Source: Caldithrix sp.
GTDB lineage: Bacteria > KSB1 > UBA2214 > DYKH01
Assembly (NCBI GenBank): GCA_020722685.1
Contig: DYKH01000107.1
Location: forward strand, 1-17,983
Direction: 5' to 3'
DNA length: 17,983 bases
Positions 1 to 6,893 of the stretch are shown here, piece after piece; position 1 is the first letter of the stretch; the number at the start of each line of letters is the position of its first letter. The position numbers and the translations under genes were made by a program. The notes under the pieces were generated by a model, which was given only the letters and a program-made list of their open reading frames with translations, ran no database searches and was not told the origin of the DNA.

Positions 1-69
1 AGGCGCAAGCAGATCGCGCGCGCGAGGTGTAAGCCTACGCCCCCTCAGAACACCAGCGCGAATATTCAT
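1..69 (-). CDS. Partial gene, RsmD-like rRNA methyltransferase N-terminus (tentative)
   Basis: Only the first 23 codons lie in the window; the gene runs off the left edge. The ATG at 69-67 is preceded on the minus strand by a good ribosome binding site (AAGGTGAG, about 6 nt away). The peptide begins MNIRAGVLRGRRL, followed by a basic stretch with prolines. This resembles the start of RsmD, the 16S rRNA guanine-966 N2-methyltransferase, which typically opens with an M-R-I-x-x-G-x-x-x-G-R-x-L pattern. The match rests on about a dozen residues, so the family call is weak, although the start and strand look real. It has no evident link to the glucan genes and probably marks the edge of the locus. 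Confidence 0.35.
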   Translation of the reverse strand, partial: MNIRAGVLRGRRLTPRARDLLAP

Positions 70-248
70 TGAGCTCACCTTACAGGGTTTCGGCTCACGA
101 TGAGCGTTTGAGCAAGCGCGATCTCGGTGAGGCTCTCGGCGGCAGCAAGAATCACAAAATCGACCAAACAATATCGGTTTCGAATACCTAAAATTGACAA
201 CTTCGATTTATCGACTTAGGATGAAAATCATGGTGTGTGCGGACTATG
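70..248. other. Intergenic stretch with no recognisable gene
   Basis: This is the upstream region of the left-edge minus-strand gene. A short minus-strand open frame of about 46 codons ends 5 nt before the ATG of that gene. It has no ATG, and its AT-rich first half looks like regulatory DNA. I do not call it a gene. An imperfect dyad (TCGAT-TT-ATCGA) lies near 203-214. It may hold the promoter of the left-edge gene, but I see no convincing -35/-10 pair. Confidence 0.4.
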
Positions 249-679
249 TGTCGAGGGTAATCTTATTCCCCCACTAGGGTCATGGTAATTCCCCGGGGGT
301 ACCATACTCTTTTACACCACACCTTCAGGCAGACATCAAGCCACCGCCGGCGCAGAAGTGAAGGATTTTAACACTCCTTCCTTTCGGAGCGATCGGCCTG
401 AAGTTACGATCAGCTTGACCGCGTTTGAGACGAGCCTGTCCATAATGGCGCCCCCAACAATTGCATCGGGGAAGATGGAAAACCAGTCTCCAGGGGGCCT
501 GTTAGAAGTAATGACGATGGAACCTTCCAAGAGCCGTTCGTCGAACAGCGCAACTATTCCCGCTTTTTGTGTAAAGAGGGCATTCATCCCAATACTGAAG
601 GCCACCGCCTTATTACATCGGGAATAATCAAGTTTGCGCAGGAGCATATGAGCGCGTGAGTCTTTAGCTTCCCTAAAAA
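249..679 (-). mobile_element. Decayed right end of an IS21-family insertion sequence
   Basis: Read on the minus strand, an IstB-like C-terminal fragment (647-336) is followed by about 90 nt of non-coding DNA ending in CGACA at 253-249. The terminal segment holds two related motifs, at 277-294 (plus strand GGGTCATGGTAATTCCCC) and 255-271 (GGGTAATCTTATTCCCC). IS21-family elements typically end in TGT/ACA and carry repeated GGGGAAT-type motifs inside their ends, with istB closest to the right end, so the arrangement fits. No istA and no left end are visible. The remnant stops before the terminator at 680-711. The exact upper boundary is uncertain. Confidence 0.6.
336..647 (-). pseudogene. IstB-like transposition helper ATPase, truncated remnant
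   Basis: The C-terminal part carries the pattern GSIVITSNRPPGDW, then a phenylalanine/proline-rich segment, then a MDRLVSNA stretch. This matches the region after Walker B in IstB, the AAA+ helper of IS21 transposases (typically TSNRPPxDW...DRLVxxA). Reading upstream past the ATG, the frame stays open and gives ...LLRKLDYS, which resembles the IstB segment just before the Walker B aspartates. The expected Walker B (LLIIDELGYLP-like) is not readable between these blocks and only scrambled pieces occur in other frames. The gene is therefore interrupted internally as well as missing its N-terminal half. It cannot encode a working helper. The ATG at 647 is just the first methionine in the open frame, not a genuine start. 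Confidence 0.6.
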
Positions 680-711
680 CTGGTGGGCGGCCATGCAGCT
701 CCGCCCACCAG
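675..711 (-). terminator. Intrinsic terminator of the minus-strand outer-membrane gene pair
   Basis: There is a perfect 11-bp stem, CTGGTGGGCGG (680-690) with CCGCCCACCAG (701-711), and a 10-nt loop. On the minus strand it is followed directly by five T residues (679-675). It lies 25 nt past the stop codon of the lipoprotein gene and is correctly oriented for it. This is a textbook rho-independent terminator. Confidence 0.88.
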
Positions 712-736
712 CAGAAGGAGGATTTGACTTTAAAAA

Positions 737-1273
737 TTATAGCTTATTTGGATCGATAGTTAGCTCGATATCATTACCGGTCGAGCCCGCAACGGAAAAA
801 TTATTCCCGTCCGCATTACCAAGCACAAGATTCCAGCTCGGATCATCATAGATGCAAATTTTGAACTGGGCACCATCTGCGGCATTTGCCCAGGAAGGCG
901 CCTTTCCATAGAATACAATCGAGAAGGTGCCTGTAGTATCAACAGTACCGACCAGGCCTTGATCAGTGACGCTCGCTGCGGTGACATTCCAGTTATCACC
1001 AATATTGCCTGTCGTGGATCCAATCGATGCACCCGCAACGACAAATTTCTTCCCGACATCGGCAACAAGGCCATTAATTTTGACTGTGTATTTGCTATAT
1101 GCATTAGTAGTAGATGTTGCGGTCACCTGAATTGCGCTTGTGTTGGTCGTTGTCGAGACATTTACTTTAATTGGCAACGAATACGTTGGATACACCTGCG
1201 TGTGCTGAATGGGACAGCCAGTAAGCGCAATGACAGCCATGAGCACAGCAAGAGTGAATATAATTCTTTTCAT
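737..1273 (-). CDS. Lipoprotein, possible SusE/SusF-like glucan-binding protein
   Basis: This is a 178-residue protein with a type II signal peptide: basic start, hydrophobic core, lipobox LTGC with acylated Cys20. After a Thr/Ser/Asn-rich stretch (about 38-60), the body looks all-beta. It shows a pattern reminiscent of starch-binding SusE/SusF-type domains: KKFVVAG, then GDNW (W95), a GTFSIVF strand, FKICIYDDPSW (W147), GN, and a closing G-N-D-I-E-L-T-I strand. Aromatics W95, W128 and W147 could stack on glucose rings. The gene starts 19 nt after the barrel-protein gene with an AAGGAG site, so the two are almost certainly co-transcribed and end at the terminator 680-711. The lipid anchor could be periplasmic or surface-facing. 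The lipoprotein call is firm. The glucan-binding role is inferred from faint pattern and context, and the family is not securely recognised. Confidence 0.85.
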   Translation of the reverse strand: MKRIIFTLAVLMAVIALTGCPIQHTQVYPTYSLPIKVNVSTTTNTSAIQVTATSTTNAYSKYTVKINGLVADVGKKFVVAGASIGSTTGNIGDNWNVTAASVTDQGLVGTVDTTGTFSIVFYGKAPSWANAADGAQFKICIYDDPSWNLVLGNADGNNFSVAGSTGNDIELTIDPNKL

Positions 1274-1292
1274 AGGTATACCTCACTCCTTA

Positions 1293-3362
1293 TCAAAGAT
1301 CCCAGTGGAGACCAATGCGCACTGCAGCAGTGCCAACATAGTTATAGACACCATTCCATGTAACAAAGTCGTTAAGATTAAAGCTCGATGGGCCGCTGCC
1401 AAAAGCGTTGTAAGGATCCATGTTGTACACAAACTGAGCATAGGCTGTAGGCTTCTGGAGAGCCTTAAGCTTCTGGGCAACACCAACAAAGAAGCCAAAT
1501 GGCGAAGAACTTGCGGGTTGGCCGGCATTCGGCGTGCGCAATCCCGCACCCCCCTGAAGGGTAAAATCAGAAGGAAGCTTGACGGCACCGATGAGGGTAT
1601 TAAAGAGATAGTTCGCATTGTTGTTGTCGAAACCATAATAGAGATCGATTCCCTTCACGGTCTTGGTCACATCTGCCATGCTCAGCTTAAGACCTGCTTC
1701 GCCAAAGAGGAACTGGCTTGTGTTTGTTCCACGAGTGAACTTATCGGCTGTTGCAGTATTGTAGGTGAGTTTTACATAGCCATTCAGCGTGGACTTTATG
1801 TCCAAAGCGCTATCGAGCTTGAGTTCGAAAGATGGCTTTGCATAGATCTGGATATTGTCTTTATCATTGTATGGAAGAATAGCTGCAGTCTTGTCGAGGA
1901 CAAGACCGACATATCCATACAAGCCAACAGCGAGAGTATCGAGTGGATAGGCAAAGGCATCAAGCCATACCCGCTGGGAGTTACGCGCGCCAAGCTGATC
2001 GACGAGGTGGGTATGACCATCTGCTCCCTGCTCGACATACATCATGTTTGCCTGATAGCCGCGCAGTCTGTAGCCCAGGGTCGTGCCGAAATAATCGCCG
2101 GTATATGCCACCTGCGCATTTGCCGCAAAGTTGGGGAGGAAGCCCATACCCTGCTTGGCTCCCGATACATCCGAGGTACTGGGATTATACGCAGTGATGT
2201 AACTATTATTGATGACATTGGCTCCCCAAAGATTGTACAGCACGTTGGCTTTGACCGTCACAGGATCGAACTTGCCCGCATAGCCACCGATGAAATCTGT
2301 TTCGTAAATTTCATCGAAAATAGTTTTATATGTGGTGCCAAATGCCCCATTGTACTGGAAATCAAAATAATGATTGGCATTCTGCAATGTTGCATAGGAG
2401 AAAATACCATACTGATTGCCTGCACGATCAGCAGTTTTGTTGGGACCGATCGTCGCATTGACAGTCCAGTCGCCCATCTTGCGAAGTGCCGGCCCGAGGC
2501 TGAATACTGCAAAGCCGCCAGTTTGGTTCCAGCCTGCTTCCCATTCGGAATCGACGGTGGTCCAGCTTACGTTCGTGTGGCCTGGCAGTTTAGCATACTT
2601 GTAGCCAGTCACAAAATTGACATAGTCGCTCTCGAAGCCCAGCTTGAGATGCCCAAGATATGTTTTAGCCTGCTGCTGGCCATCAATATAATAGATAGGA
2701 TCAAAAATCGTGTCGACAAGCAAATTTGTTAGACCATCGTTGAATGTAAGCGTTCCCTTCTTGTAGAGATTTTCGAAACCATCATTTTCGGCAAGCGCAA
2801 TTTCAGCATAGATCGGCATACCAGGAAGAGCATTACCGGAAATCTTGAGGTATGACTTGACGCCGATACCAGAGCTCTGCACTTCCATATTGTTGGTGGT
2901 ATCGAATTTGGCCTGTACGCCAACCATGCTCCATGTCTGGAACCTGAGCTTGGAGCCGCCTGAAGCAGGCGCTGCCGCTGCGGTCGTCGTGCTACCCTTC
3001 TTTGCAGCGAGCAGCTCGGCCACATCGACCAGGCCATTGAAGCCGCCAAATCCATCGTCAATCTTGTCAGGTGCCTTGATGTCAAAAATCCATGCACCAT
3101 CGGCGATGAACTTGTATTTCATGACGGTGTTGGCAGGAACGACAATCTTATATTCCCAGCCATTCTCTACCTTAGTCATGGGAATGGCTCCATTTTGCCA
3201 ATCCGTCCAATCACCGGCGATCACCACCTGGTTAGCTTTGGTGCTGCCGAAGAAAAAGGTAACTTCGACCTTCCCATCTCCAACTTCTTTTACTGATACA
3301 TCGGCGAACACAATACCGCCGAGAATCAGAAAAGTCGCGATGAAGGAGAGAATTTTTCTCAT
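1293..3362 (-). CDS. Outer-membrane-type protein with N-terminal CBM48/AMPK-beta glycogen-binding domain
   Basis: This is a 689-residue exported protein. Residues 1-20 are a type I signal peptide ending VFA. Residues about 22-115 form a CBM48/AMPK-beta-like glycogen-binding module: VVIAGDWTDW, GWEYKIVVP, YKFIADGAWIFD, then GGFNGLVDV. Trp55, Lys84, Trp91 and Asn109 sit where the AMPK-beta family contacts glucan. An Ala/Thr linker (about 118-137) leads to about 550 residues rich in alternating polar/aromatic strands with no hydrophobic helices and an amphipathic last strand (VRIGLHWDL). This is typical of an outer-membrane beta-barrel. Likely role: a glucan-binding pore or barrel. The start is supported by GGAGG 6 nt upstream. 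It has its own operator-controlled promoter and is followed after 19 nt by the lipoprotein gene. I see no match to a known porin family. The CBM48 call is firm, the barrel is a strong inference, and transport function is unproven. Confidence 0.85.
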   Translation of the reverse strand: MRKILSFIATFLILGGIVFADVSVKEVGDGKVEVTFFFGSTKANQVVIAGDWTDWQNGAIPMTKVENGWEYKIVVPANTVMKYKFIADGAWIFDIKAPDKIDDGFGGFNGLVDVAELLAAKKGSTTTAAAAPASGGSKLRFQTWSMVGVQAKFDTTNNMEVQSSGIGVKSYLKISGNALPGMPIYAEIALAENDGFENLYKKGTLTFNDGLTNLLVDTIFDPIYYIDGQQQAKTYLGHLKLGFESDYVNFVTGYKYAKLPGHTNVSWTTVDSEWEAGWNQTGGFAVFSLGPALRKMGDWTVNATIGPNKTADRAGNQYGIFSYATLQNANHYFDFQYNGAFGTTYKTIFDEIYETDFIGGYAGKFDPVTVKANVLYNLWGANVINNSYITAYNPSTSDVSGAKQGMGFLPNFAANAQVAYTGDYFGTTLGYRLRGYQANMMYVEQGADGHTHLVDQLGARNSQRVWLDAFAYPLDTLAVGLYGYVGLVLDKTAAILPYNDKDNIQIYAKPSFELKLDSALDIKSTLNGYVKLTYNTATADKFTRGTNTSQFLFGEAGLKLSMADVTKTVKGIDLYYGFDNNNANYLFNTLIGAVKLPSDFTLQGGAGLRTPNAGQPASSSPFGFFVGVAQKLKALQKPTAYAQFVYNMDPYNAFGSGPSSFNLNDFVTWNGVYNYVGTAAVRIGLHWDL

Positions 3363-3380
3363 CTCGAACCTCCGTTTGTG

Positions 3381-3392
3381 TAAAACGGTTTA
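3381..3392. promoter_or_regulatory. LacI-type operator 1 of the barrel-protein promoter
   Basis: TAAAACGGTTTA, centred on CG at 3386-3387, is one substitution away from the perfect palindrome near 17815. It lies between the predicted start of transcription and the ribosome binding site of the 1293-3362 gene, 13 bp from a second copy. Confidence 0.6.
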
Positions 3393-3393
3393 G

Positions 3394-3405
3394 AAAACCG
3401 CTTTA
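3394..3405. promoter_or_regulatory. LacI-type operator 2 of the barrel-protein promoter
   Basis: AAAACCGCTTTA, CG at 3399-3400. Its centre is 13.5 nt past the -10 box (3413-3418) on the minus strand, the same placement as the operators of the malE-like, debranching and pullulanase promoters. A repressor bound here would cover the transcription start. Confidence 0.65.
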
Positions 3406-3412
3406 GAATCAT

Positions 3413-3441
3413 ATTATACGAGCTCTTTACAAAGCTGTAAA
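3413..3441 (-). promoter_or_regulatory. Strong sigma-70-type promoter of the barrel-protein gene
   Basis: On the minus strand, -35 TTTACA (3441-3436) and -10 TATAAT (3418-3413) are separated by 17 bp. An A+T-rich run just upstream (about 3442-3461) resembles an UP element. An inverted repeat, CTTTACA-GCTT-TGTAAAG, spans the -35 box and part of the spacer. The 102-nt gap between the neopullulanase and barrel genes thus holds an independent promoter with two operators. Confidence 0.75.
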
Positions 3442-3464
3442 GCAAAAAAATCAAAAAATTTGAA

Positions 3465-5276
3465 CTACAACTGCAAATAGACAGCCGATCTACTTTCGAG
3501 AACACCAGTAAACGCTTGTGTGGCTGCAAGCACTTCTACAGGTGTGGATGAGTGCAGGTCGAGTGCATCTCTCCATGCCTCTTCGGGCACTGCAGAAGTG
3601 TCACGATTCATCAAAAGCGCAAGTCGCATCGCATCATCATGGATACTGAGGGCCAAAAAACCAGGAAAACTGTCATTAAAAGAAAATTCCCGCGTCCCAC
3701 TGGCGAAGGTCTTCCACCATCTGCGACGCAGATGGACGAGCGCAGCGACAAAGCGCTTGAATTCTTTTTCATCTGGTTGCGGGTCCCAGATCATGCAGCG
3801 TCGACAATCAGGATCTCTGCTCCCTTCGAGGGCATACTCTGTACCATAATACAGGCAAGGCGAGCCTGGAAGCGCGAAGAGCATGCAAAGGGCAATTTTA
3901 GCGAGCTCTCGATTCTGGAACCTTGTCGCAATGCGATCAGTATCGTGCGAATCGAGCAGATTGAATGTCGACTGCAACACCGTATCAGGATAGGAAAAAA
4001 AGATTGTGTTAAAACGGTGGATAAAATCTTTTCCAGTCGGAGCCCATGAGTTCCCGAGCACGAAATCACTGATCGCGCTGCCAAAAGGGTAATTCATTAC
4101 TGCATCCATCTGATCGCCACGGAGCCAGGGCATTGCATCGTGCCAAATTTCACCGACAATATAGGCATCGGGATTGACTGCCTTAATGCGTTTGCGGAAT
4201 TCGCGCCAGAACTCGTGATCGACTTCGTTCGCAACATCGAGCCGCCATCCATCAATGCCAAAATCCCTGACATACTTCACCGCAACCTCAAGCAAATATT
4301 CTCTCGTTTCAGGATTGTTGGTGTTCAGTTTTGGCATGCGAGTGGTGAAACCAAAGGTTTCGAAATTTGTATGCCGTGAATCGCCGCTATCCTGACCTGA
4401 TGGAAAAAGAGGAAAATCGCGTATGCGGAACCAATCACGATATATGGAATCGGGGCCTCGTTCGACGAGATCTTTCCAAGGGCCAAATTCCTTCCCAGCA
4501 TGATTGAACACAGCATCGAGAATGATGCGAATACCTCTGGCTTTACATGCATCGACCAAACGTTTGAGATCCTCTTCCGTGCCGAATGAAGGATCAATGT
4601 GAAAATAGTCGGTGGTATCGTATTTGTGCGCAGAAGGAGAAGCAAAAATTGGTGTCAGGTAAATACCGTTGCAACCGAGTGCTTCTATATGGTCCAGCCC
4701 CTGGATAATTCCTTCAATGTCCCCGCCGTAAAATTCACGGTTCTGGACAGGGCCGCGGCTCCATGACTTTGTGCCGGGAGGGTCGTTGTTTGGGTTGCCA
4801 TTGCGAAACCTCTCGGGAAAGATCTGATACCATACCGTAGCGGCGACCCATGCGGGAGCCCTGAAAGTATCTGTTTGATGAATGTAGGGAAATAAAAATG
4901 AATTCCAATAATCGACTGATTTGTCTCGATCTGCAGGGTCAATGAGCATAAGGCCTTTTTCGCCCAAATCACAGACTGTTCCATCTCTTCCATAGAGTCG
5001 GAACGCATAGCGTGCGCGCTTATAGGGGGGCATCCAGCGGATTTCCCAGAAATCGCTCAAGCCGTTGCTCCCAATCCGATTTGCCTTGATACGGGCACAT
5101 TGCCATACCGCCTGCTTGGATTCCTGATTGAGGCGCCATTCATAGGGATCCCCAATCCATACTTCAACAGACTCGATATCATTGCTGGCAGTCTGGAGGC
5201 GGATGACCAAGCTCCGGCTGTCGGGTGAATAACAAAATGCATCGGTGGATCTGTGATAGATTGCTGCAGCGTTCAT
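3465..5276 (-). CDS. Cyclomaltodextrinase/neopullulanase-type GH13 enzyme (GH13_20-like)
   Basis: This is a cytoplasmic alpha-glucan hydrolase (no signal peptide) that would cleave cyclodextrins, maltodextrins or pullulan fragments to maltose, panose and glucose. Residues 1-120 resemble a CBM34 N-terminal domain, which mediates dimerisation in this family. The GH13 barrel follows with region I DAVFNH, region V MPKLN (about 314-318), region II GWRLDVANE (nucleophile about D347), region III VGEIWHD (acid/base about E376) and region IV LDSHDTDR (D445). MPKLN is the known signature of the neopullulanase subfamily. The length, 603 residues, is normal. I prefer the ATG at 5276, which has AAAGGAG upstream, over an in-frame TTG at 5303 that lacks a good site. 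It is divergent from the malE-like gene and shares its operator region, fitting intracellular breakdown of imported maltodextrin. Exact substrate preference cannot be read from sequence. Confidence 0.93.
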   Translation of the reverse strand: MNAAAIYHRSTDAFCYSPDSRSLVIRLQTASNDIESVEVWIGDPYEWRLNQESKQAVWQCARIKANRIGSNGLSDFWEIRWMPPYKRARYAFRLYGRDGTVCDLGEKGLMLIDPADRDKSVDYWNSFLFPYIHQTDTFRAPAWVAATVWYQIFPERFRNGNPNNDPPGTKSWSRGPVQNREFYGGDIEGIIQGLDHIEALGCNGIYLTPIFASPSAHKYDTTDYFHIDPSFGTEEDLKRLVDACKARGIRIILDAVFNHAGKEFGPWKDLVERGPDSIYRDWFRIRDFPLFPSGQDSGDSRHTNFETFGFTTRMPKLNTNNPETREYLLEVAVKYVRDFGIDGWRLDVANEVDHEFWREFRKRIKAVNPDAYIVGEIWHDAMPWLRGDQMDAVMNYPFGSAISDFVLGNSWAPTGKDFIHRFNTIFFSYPDTVLQSTFNLLDSHDTDRIATRFQNRELAKIALCMLFALPGSPCLYYGTEYALEGSRDPDCRRCMIWDPQPDEKEFKRFVAALVHLRRRWWKTFASGTREFSFNDSFPGFLALSIHDDAMRLALLMNRDTSAVPEEAWRDALDLHSSTPVEVLAATQAFTGVLESRSAVYLQL

Positions 5277-5310
5277 ATATGGTCCAGCTCCTTTGGCGGA
5301 CAATTTTCTC

Positions 5311-5339
5311 TTGACCGAATGGATATTAGCCTTTAAGCT
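5311..5339 (+). promoter_or_regulatory. Predicted promoter of the malE-like operon
   Basis: -35 TTGACC (5311-5316), 17-bp spacer, -10 TAAGCT (5334-5339). The -10 is weak (3 of 6), but the spacing is ideal and the operator centre falls 15.5 nt downstream, as at the other promoters of the locus. A TATAAG at 5339-5344 is an alternative -10 but lacks a well-spaced -35. Confidence 0.45.
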
Positions 5340-5352
5340 ATAAGTTTGTAAA
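5323..5352 (-). promoter_or_regulatory. Predicted promoter of the neopullulanase gene
   Basis: On the minus strand, -35 TTTACA (5352-5347), 18-bp spacer, -10 TAATAT (5328-5323). The -35 box overlaps the operator at 5349-5360, so one bound repressor could block both divergent promoters. Confidence 0.5.
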
Positions 5353-5360
5353 CCGATTTA
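5349..5360. promoter_or_regulatory. LacI-type operator in the divergent malE/neopullulanase region
   Basis: TAAACCGATTTA, CG at 5354-5355. It differs by one base from the palindrome TAAACCGGTTTA found before the pullulanase gene. It is the only copy in this 122-bp divergent region and is placed to serve both directions. Confidence 0.65.
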
Positions 5361-5398
5361 TCGGCTAAAGCGACAAAGGGAAATAAGGAGGAACATGC

Positions 5399-6751
5399 AT
5401 GAAACGACGAATTGCATTGGTGATGGTCCTTATTCTGGTTGGAATAAGCGTGTTTGCACAATCGAAAGCCGTATGGGATGCAAAGAACCGTCAATTCCAG
5501 ATCGAAAAGGGAGCCAAGATCCGCCTTGGTATGGATAATGATAAGGTGGGAGCAGCAATTGTCCAGCTTTGGGATCAGTTGCATCCAGAAGCCAAGGGAG
5601 TTGTTGAGTACATGAATCTCGGCGCCGCTGGATCGGCTGATCAAATTACGCAACTGCAGGGTGATGCTCCGGATGTTGTACTCGCCATCGATGGCGAAGT
5701 AAGCCGAAATGCTCAGTCCCTTTTGCCTCTGCACAAAGTGATCGCTGATGCTGCCAAGAATTTTGCAGCTGAGCCTTTCTTCTCGGGAGCCAATTCAGGC
5801 ATGCAGATAAAGTTTATTCCTGTTGCATATGACGGAATGACCTTTGCATGGAACAAAACAATGATGGATGCCTTAAAGCTCGACACTAAAGACGCCAACA
5901 AAGATGGTCTGCCCGATGCCTTCGATACGTGGGAAGAGATTTTCGATCTTGCCAAGAAATGGCAGACAAACCGCCCCACTTACAAAGGCAAGCCTGTAGC
6001 AATTGTCTATCCGATGTGCCTTGATGAAGTCTGGTCTGGCTATTCGAATCTCACTGCTGGCGGGTGGGAAATTTTCCCAAAAGCAAATCCTGCTAATCCC
6101 GGTTTCGATCAAGACAGTTTCCGTGCAGGGCTTGAATTCATCAAAGCTGCTGCAGATGTCATGATCAGTGTTGAAGTGAACGGTGCTCGAACCCCCGCTG
6201 CCTCTATGGTCTGGCGCTGGGATGATGCGCTCAATAATGAAACTGCCCCATTCTTCCTGGTCGGCACATGGATGGATGTCAATGGTGCTGAAACAAAAGG
6301 TGGATACGATATCAAATTCGGCCCGATGCCAACATGGAAGGGTAAGCGCCTTACCCCCTTTGTGAAAACAAAGGGTTGGATTATCAATGGCTTTACGAAG
6401 TACCCCTCTGCATCCCATGAGCTGTATCGTATACTGTACACCCGCGATGGCCTCCAGGTGATGGTCAATAATTCTTCCTACATCCCCGCTCTGAAACCAA
6501 AAGCCACTAATACTCCGAGCTACCGCGACGACCCCAATAAAGCCGAGATGGCAAAGGCTTTTGTTTTCAATTATCCCGAGCCTTCGATTATCCTACCGAA
6601 AAATCCAGCGAAAAAAGCAATGGATGGTTACTATGGCATAGGTGTAAACCTTGAGCTCCGCGATATCTGGGATGGAAAGAAAACTCCTGCTGAAGCTCAG
6701 GCCAATCTTGTGAGCCTCTATACGAAGTGGTATCAGGAGAACAATAAGTAA
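5399..6751 (+). CDS. malE: Maltodextrin ABC transporter substrate-binding protein (MalE-like)
   Basis: This is a 450-residue extracytoplasmic solute-binding protein of the family 1 (CUT1) type, which captures maltose or maltodextrin and delivers it to the permease. The signal peptide is about residues 1-20 (basic start, LVMVLILVGISVFA). No lipobox Cys is present, so the protein should be free in the periplasm, as expected in a diderm. Family-typical features include an early VVEYMNLGAAGSADQITQLQ segment, GDAPDVVLAIDGE, PVAYDGMTFAWNKTMMD, a DTWEEIFDLAKK block and PFFLVGTWMD. The start is fixed by AAGGAGG 7 nt before ATG 5399. It is first in the operon, followed by two hairpins and the malF-malG-like genes. 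The maltodextrin assignment comes from the neighbourhood; the binding-protein family alone does not specify the sugar. Confidence 0.88.
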   Translation: MKRRIALVMVLILVGISVFAQSKAVWDAKNRQFQIEKGAKIRLGMDNDKVGAAIVQLWDQLHPEAKGVVEYMNLGAAGSADQITQLQGDAPDVVLAIDGEVSRNAQSLLPLHKVIADAAKNFAAEPFFSGANSGMQIKFIPVAYDGMTFAWNKTMMDALKLDTKDANKDGLPDAFDTWEEIFDLAKKWQTNRPTYKGKPVAIVYPMCLDEVWSGYSNLTAGGWEIFPKANPANPGFDQDSFRAGLEFIKAAADVMISVEVNGARTPAASMVWRWDDALNNETAPFFLVGTWMDVNGAETKGGYDIKFGPMPTWKGKRLTPFVKTKGWIINGFTKYPSASHELYRILYTRDGLQVMVNNSSYIPALKPKATNTPSYRDDPNKAEMAKAFVFNYPEPSIILPKNPAKKAMDGYYGIGVNLELRDIWDGKKTPAEAQANLVSLYTKWYQENNK

Positions 6752-6773
6752 TCGAGATTAGGCATTTTTTCTT

Positions 6774-6800
6774 GCTCGACCGGATCGTTGCCGGCCGGGC
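6774..6800 (+). other. Hairpin 1 between the malE-like and malF-like genes
   Basis: An imperfect GC-rich stem, GCTCGACCGG (6774-6783) with CCGGCCGGGC (6791-6800), has one G-U pair, one A-C mismatch and a 7-nt loop. It begins 22 nt after the malE stop codon. No T-run follows it, so it looks more like an RNA-stabilising structure than a terminator. Confidence 0.55.
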
Positions 6801-6806
6801 TATGCA

Positions 6807-6836
6807 GGAGCTCTCATAGATGAGAGCTCCTCTTTT
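6807..6836 (+). terminator. Hairpin 2, partial terminator or attenuator after the malE-like gene
   Basis: A perfect 10-bp stem, GGAGCTCTCA (6807-6816) with TGAGAGCTCC (6821-6830), has a TAGA loop and is followed by TCTTTTA. The U-run is short and interrupted, so termination is probably incomplete. That would allow some read-through to the permease genes. The rest of the 142-nt gap holds a small TCGCG/CGCGA stem (6866-6880) just before the malF ribosome binding site. Confidence 0.65.
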
Positions 6837-6893
6837 ACTATAATTGATTTTGTTATTGAATTATATCGCGATAAACGCGAAGGAGAATGTGCG

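Noticed and set aside
1209..2732. 507-codon open frame on the plus strand, antisense to the barrel-protein gene
   Set aside because: It is the shadow of a strongly supported minus-strand gene with signal peptide, CBM48 motif, promoter and RBS. The translated product has no recognisable domain or composition.
3428..3461. Intrinsic terminator after the neopullulanase gene
   Set aside because: The only hairpin (CTTTACA/TGTAAAG) lies after the T-rich tracts on the minus strand and overlaps the -35 box of the next promoter, so it lacks the stem-then-T order.
5277..5303. TTG start at 5303 for the neopullulanase
   Set aside because: There is no good ribosome binding site before it, while ATG 5276 has AAAGGAG upstream. 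The extra nine residues encode the RBS region itself.
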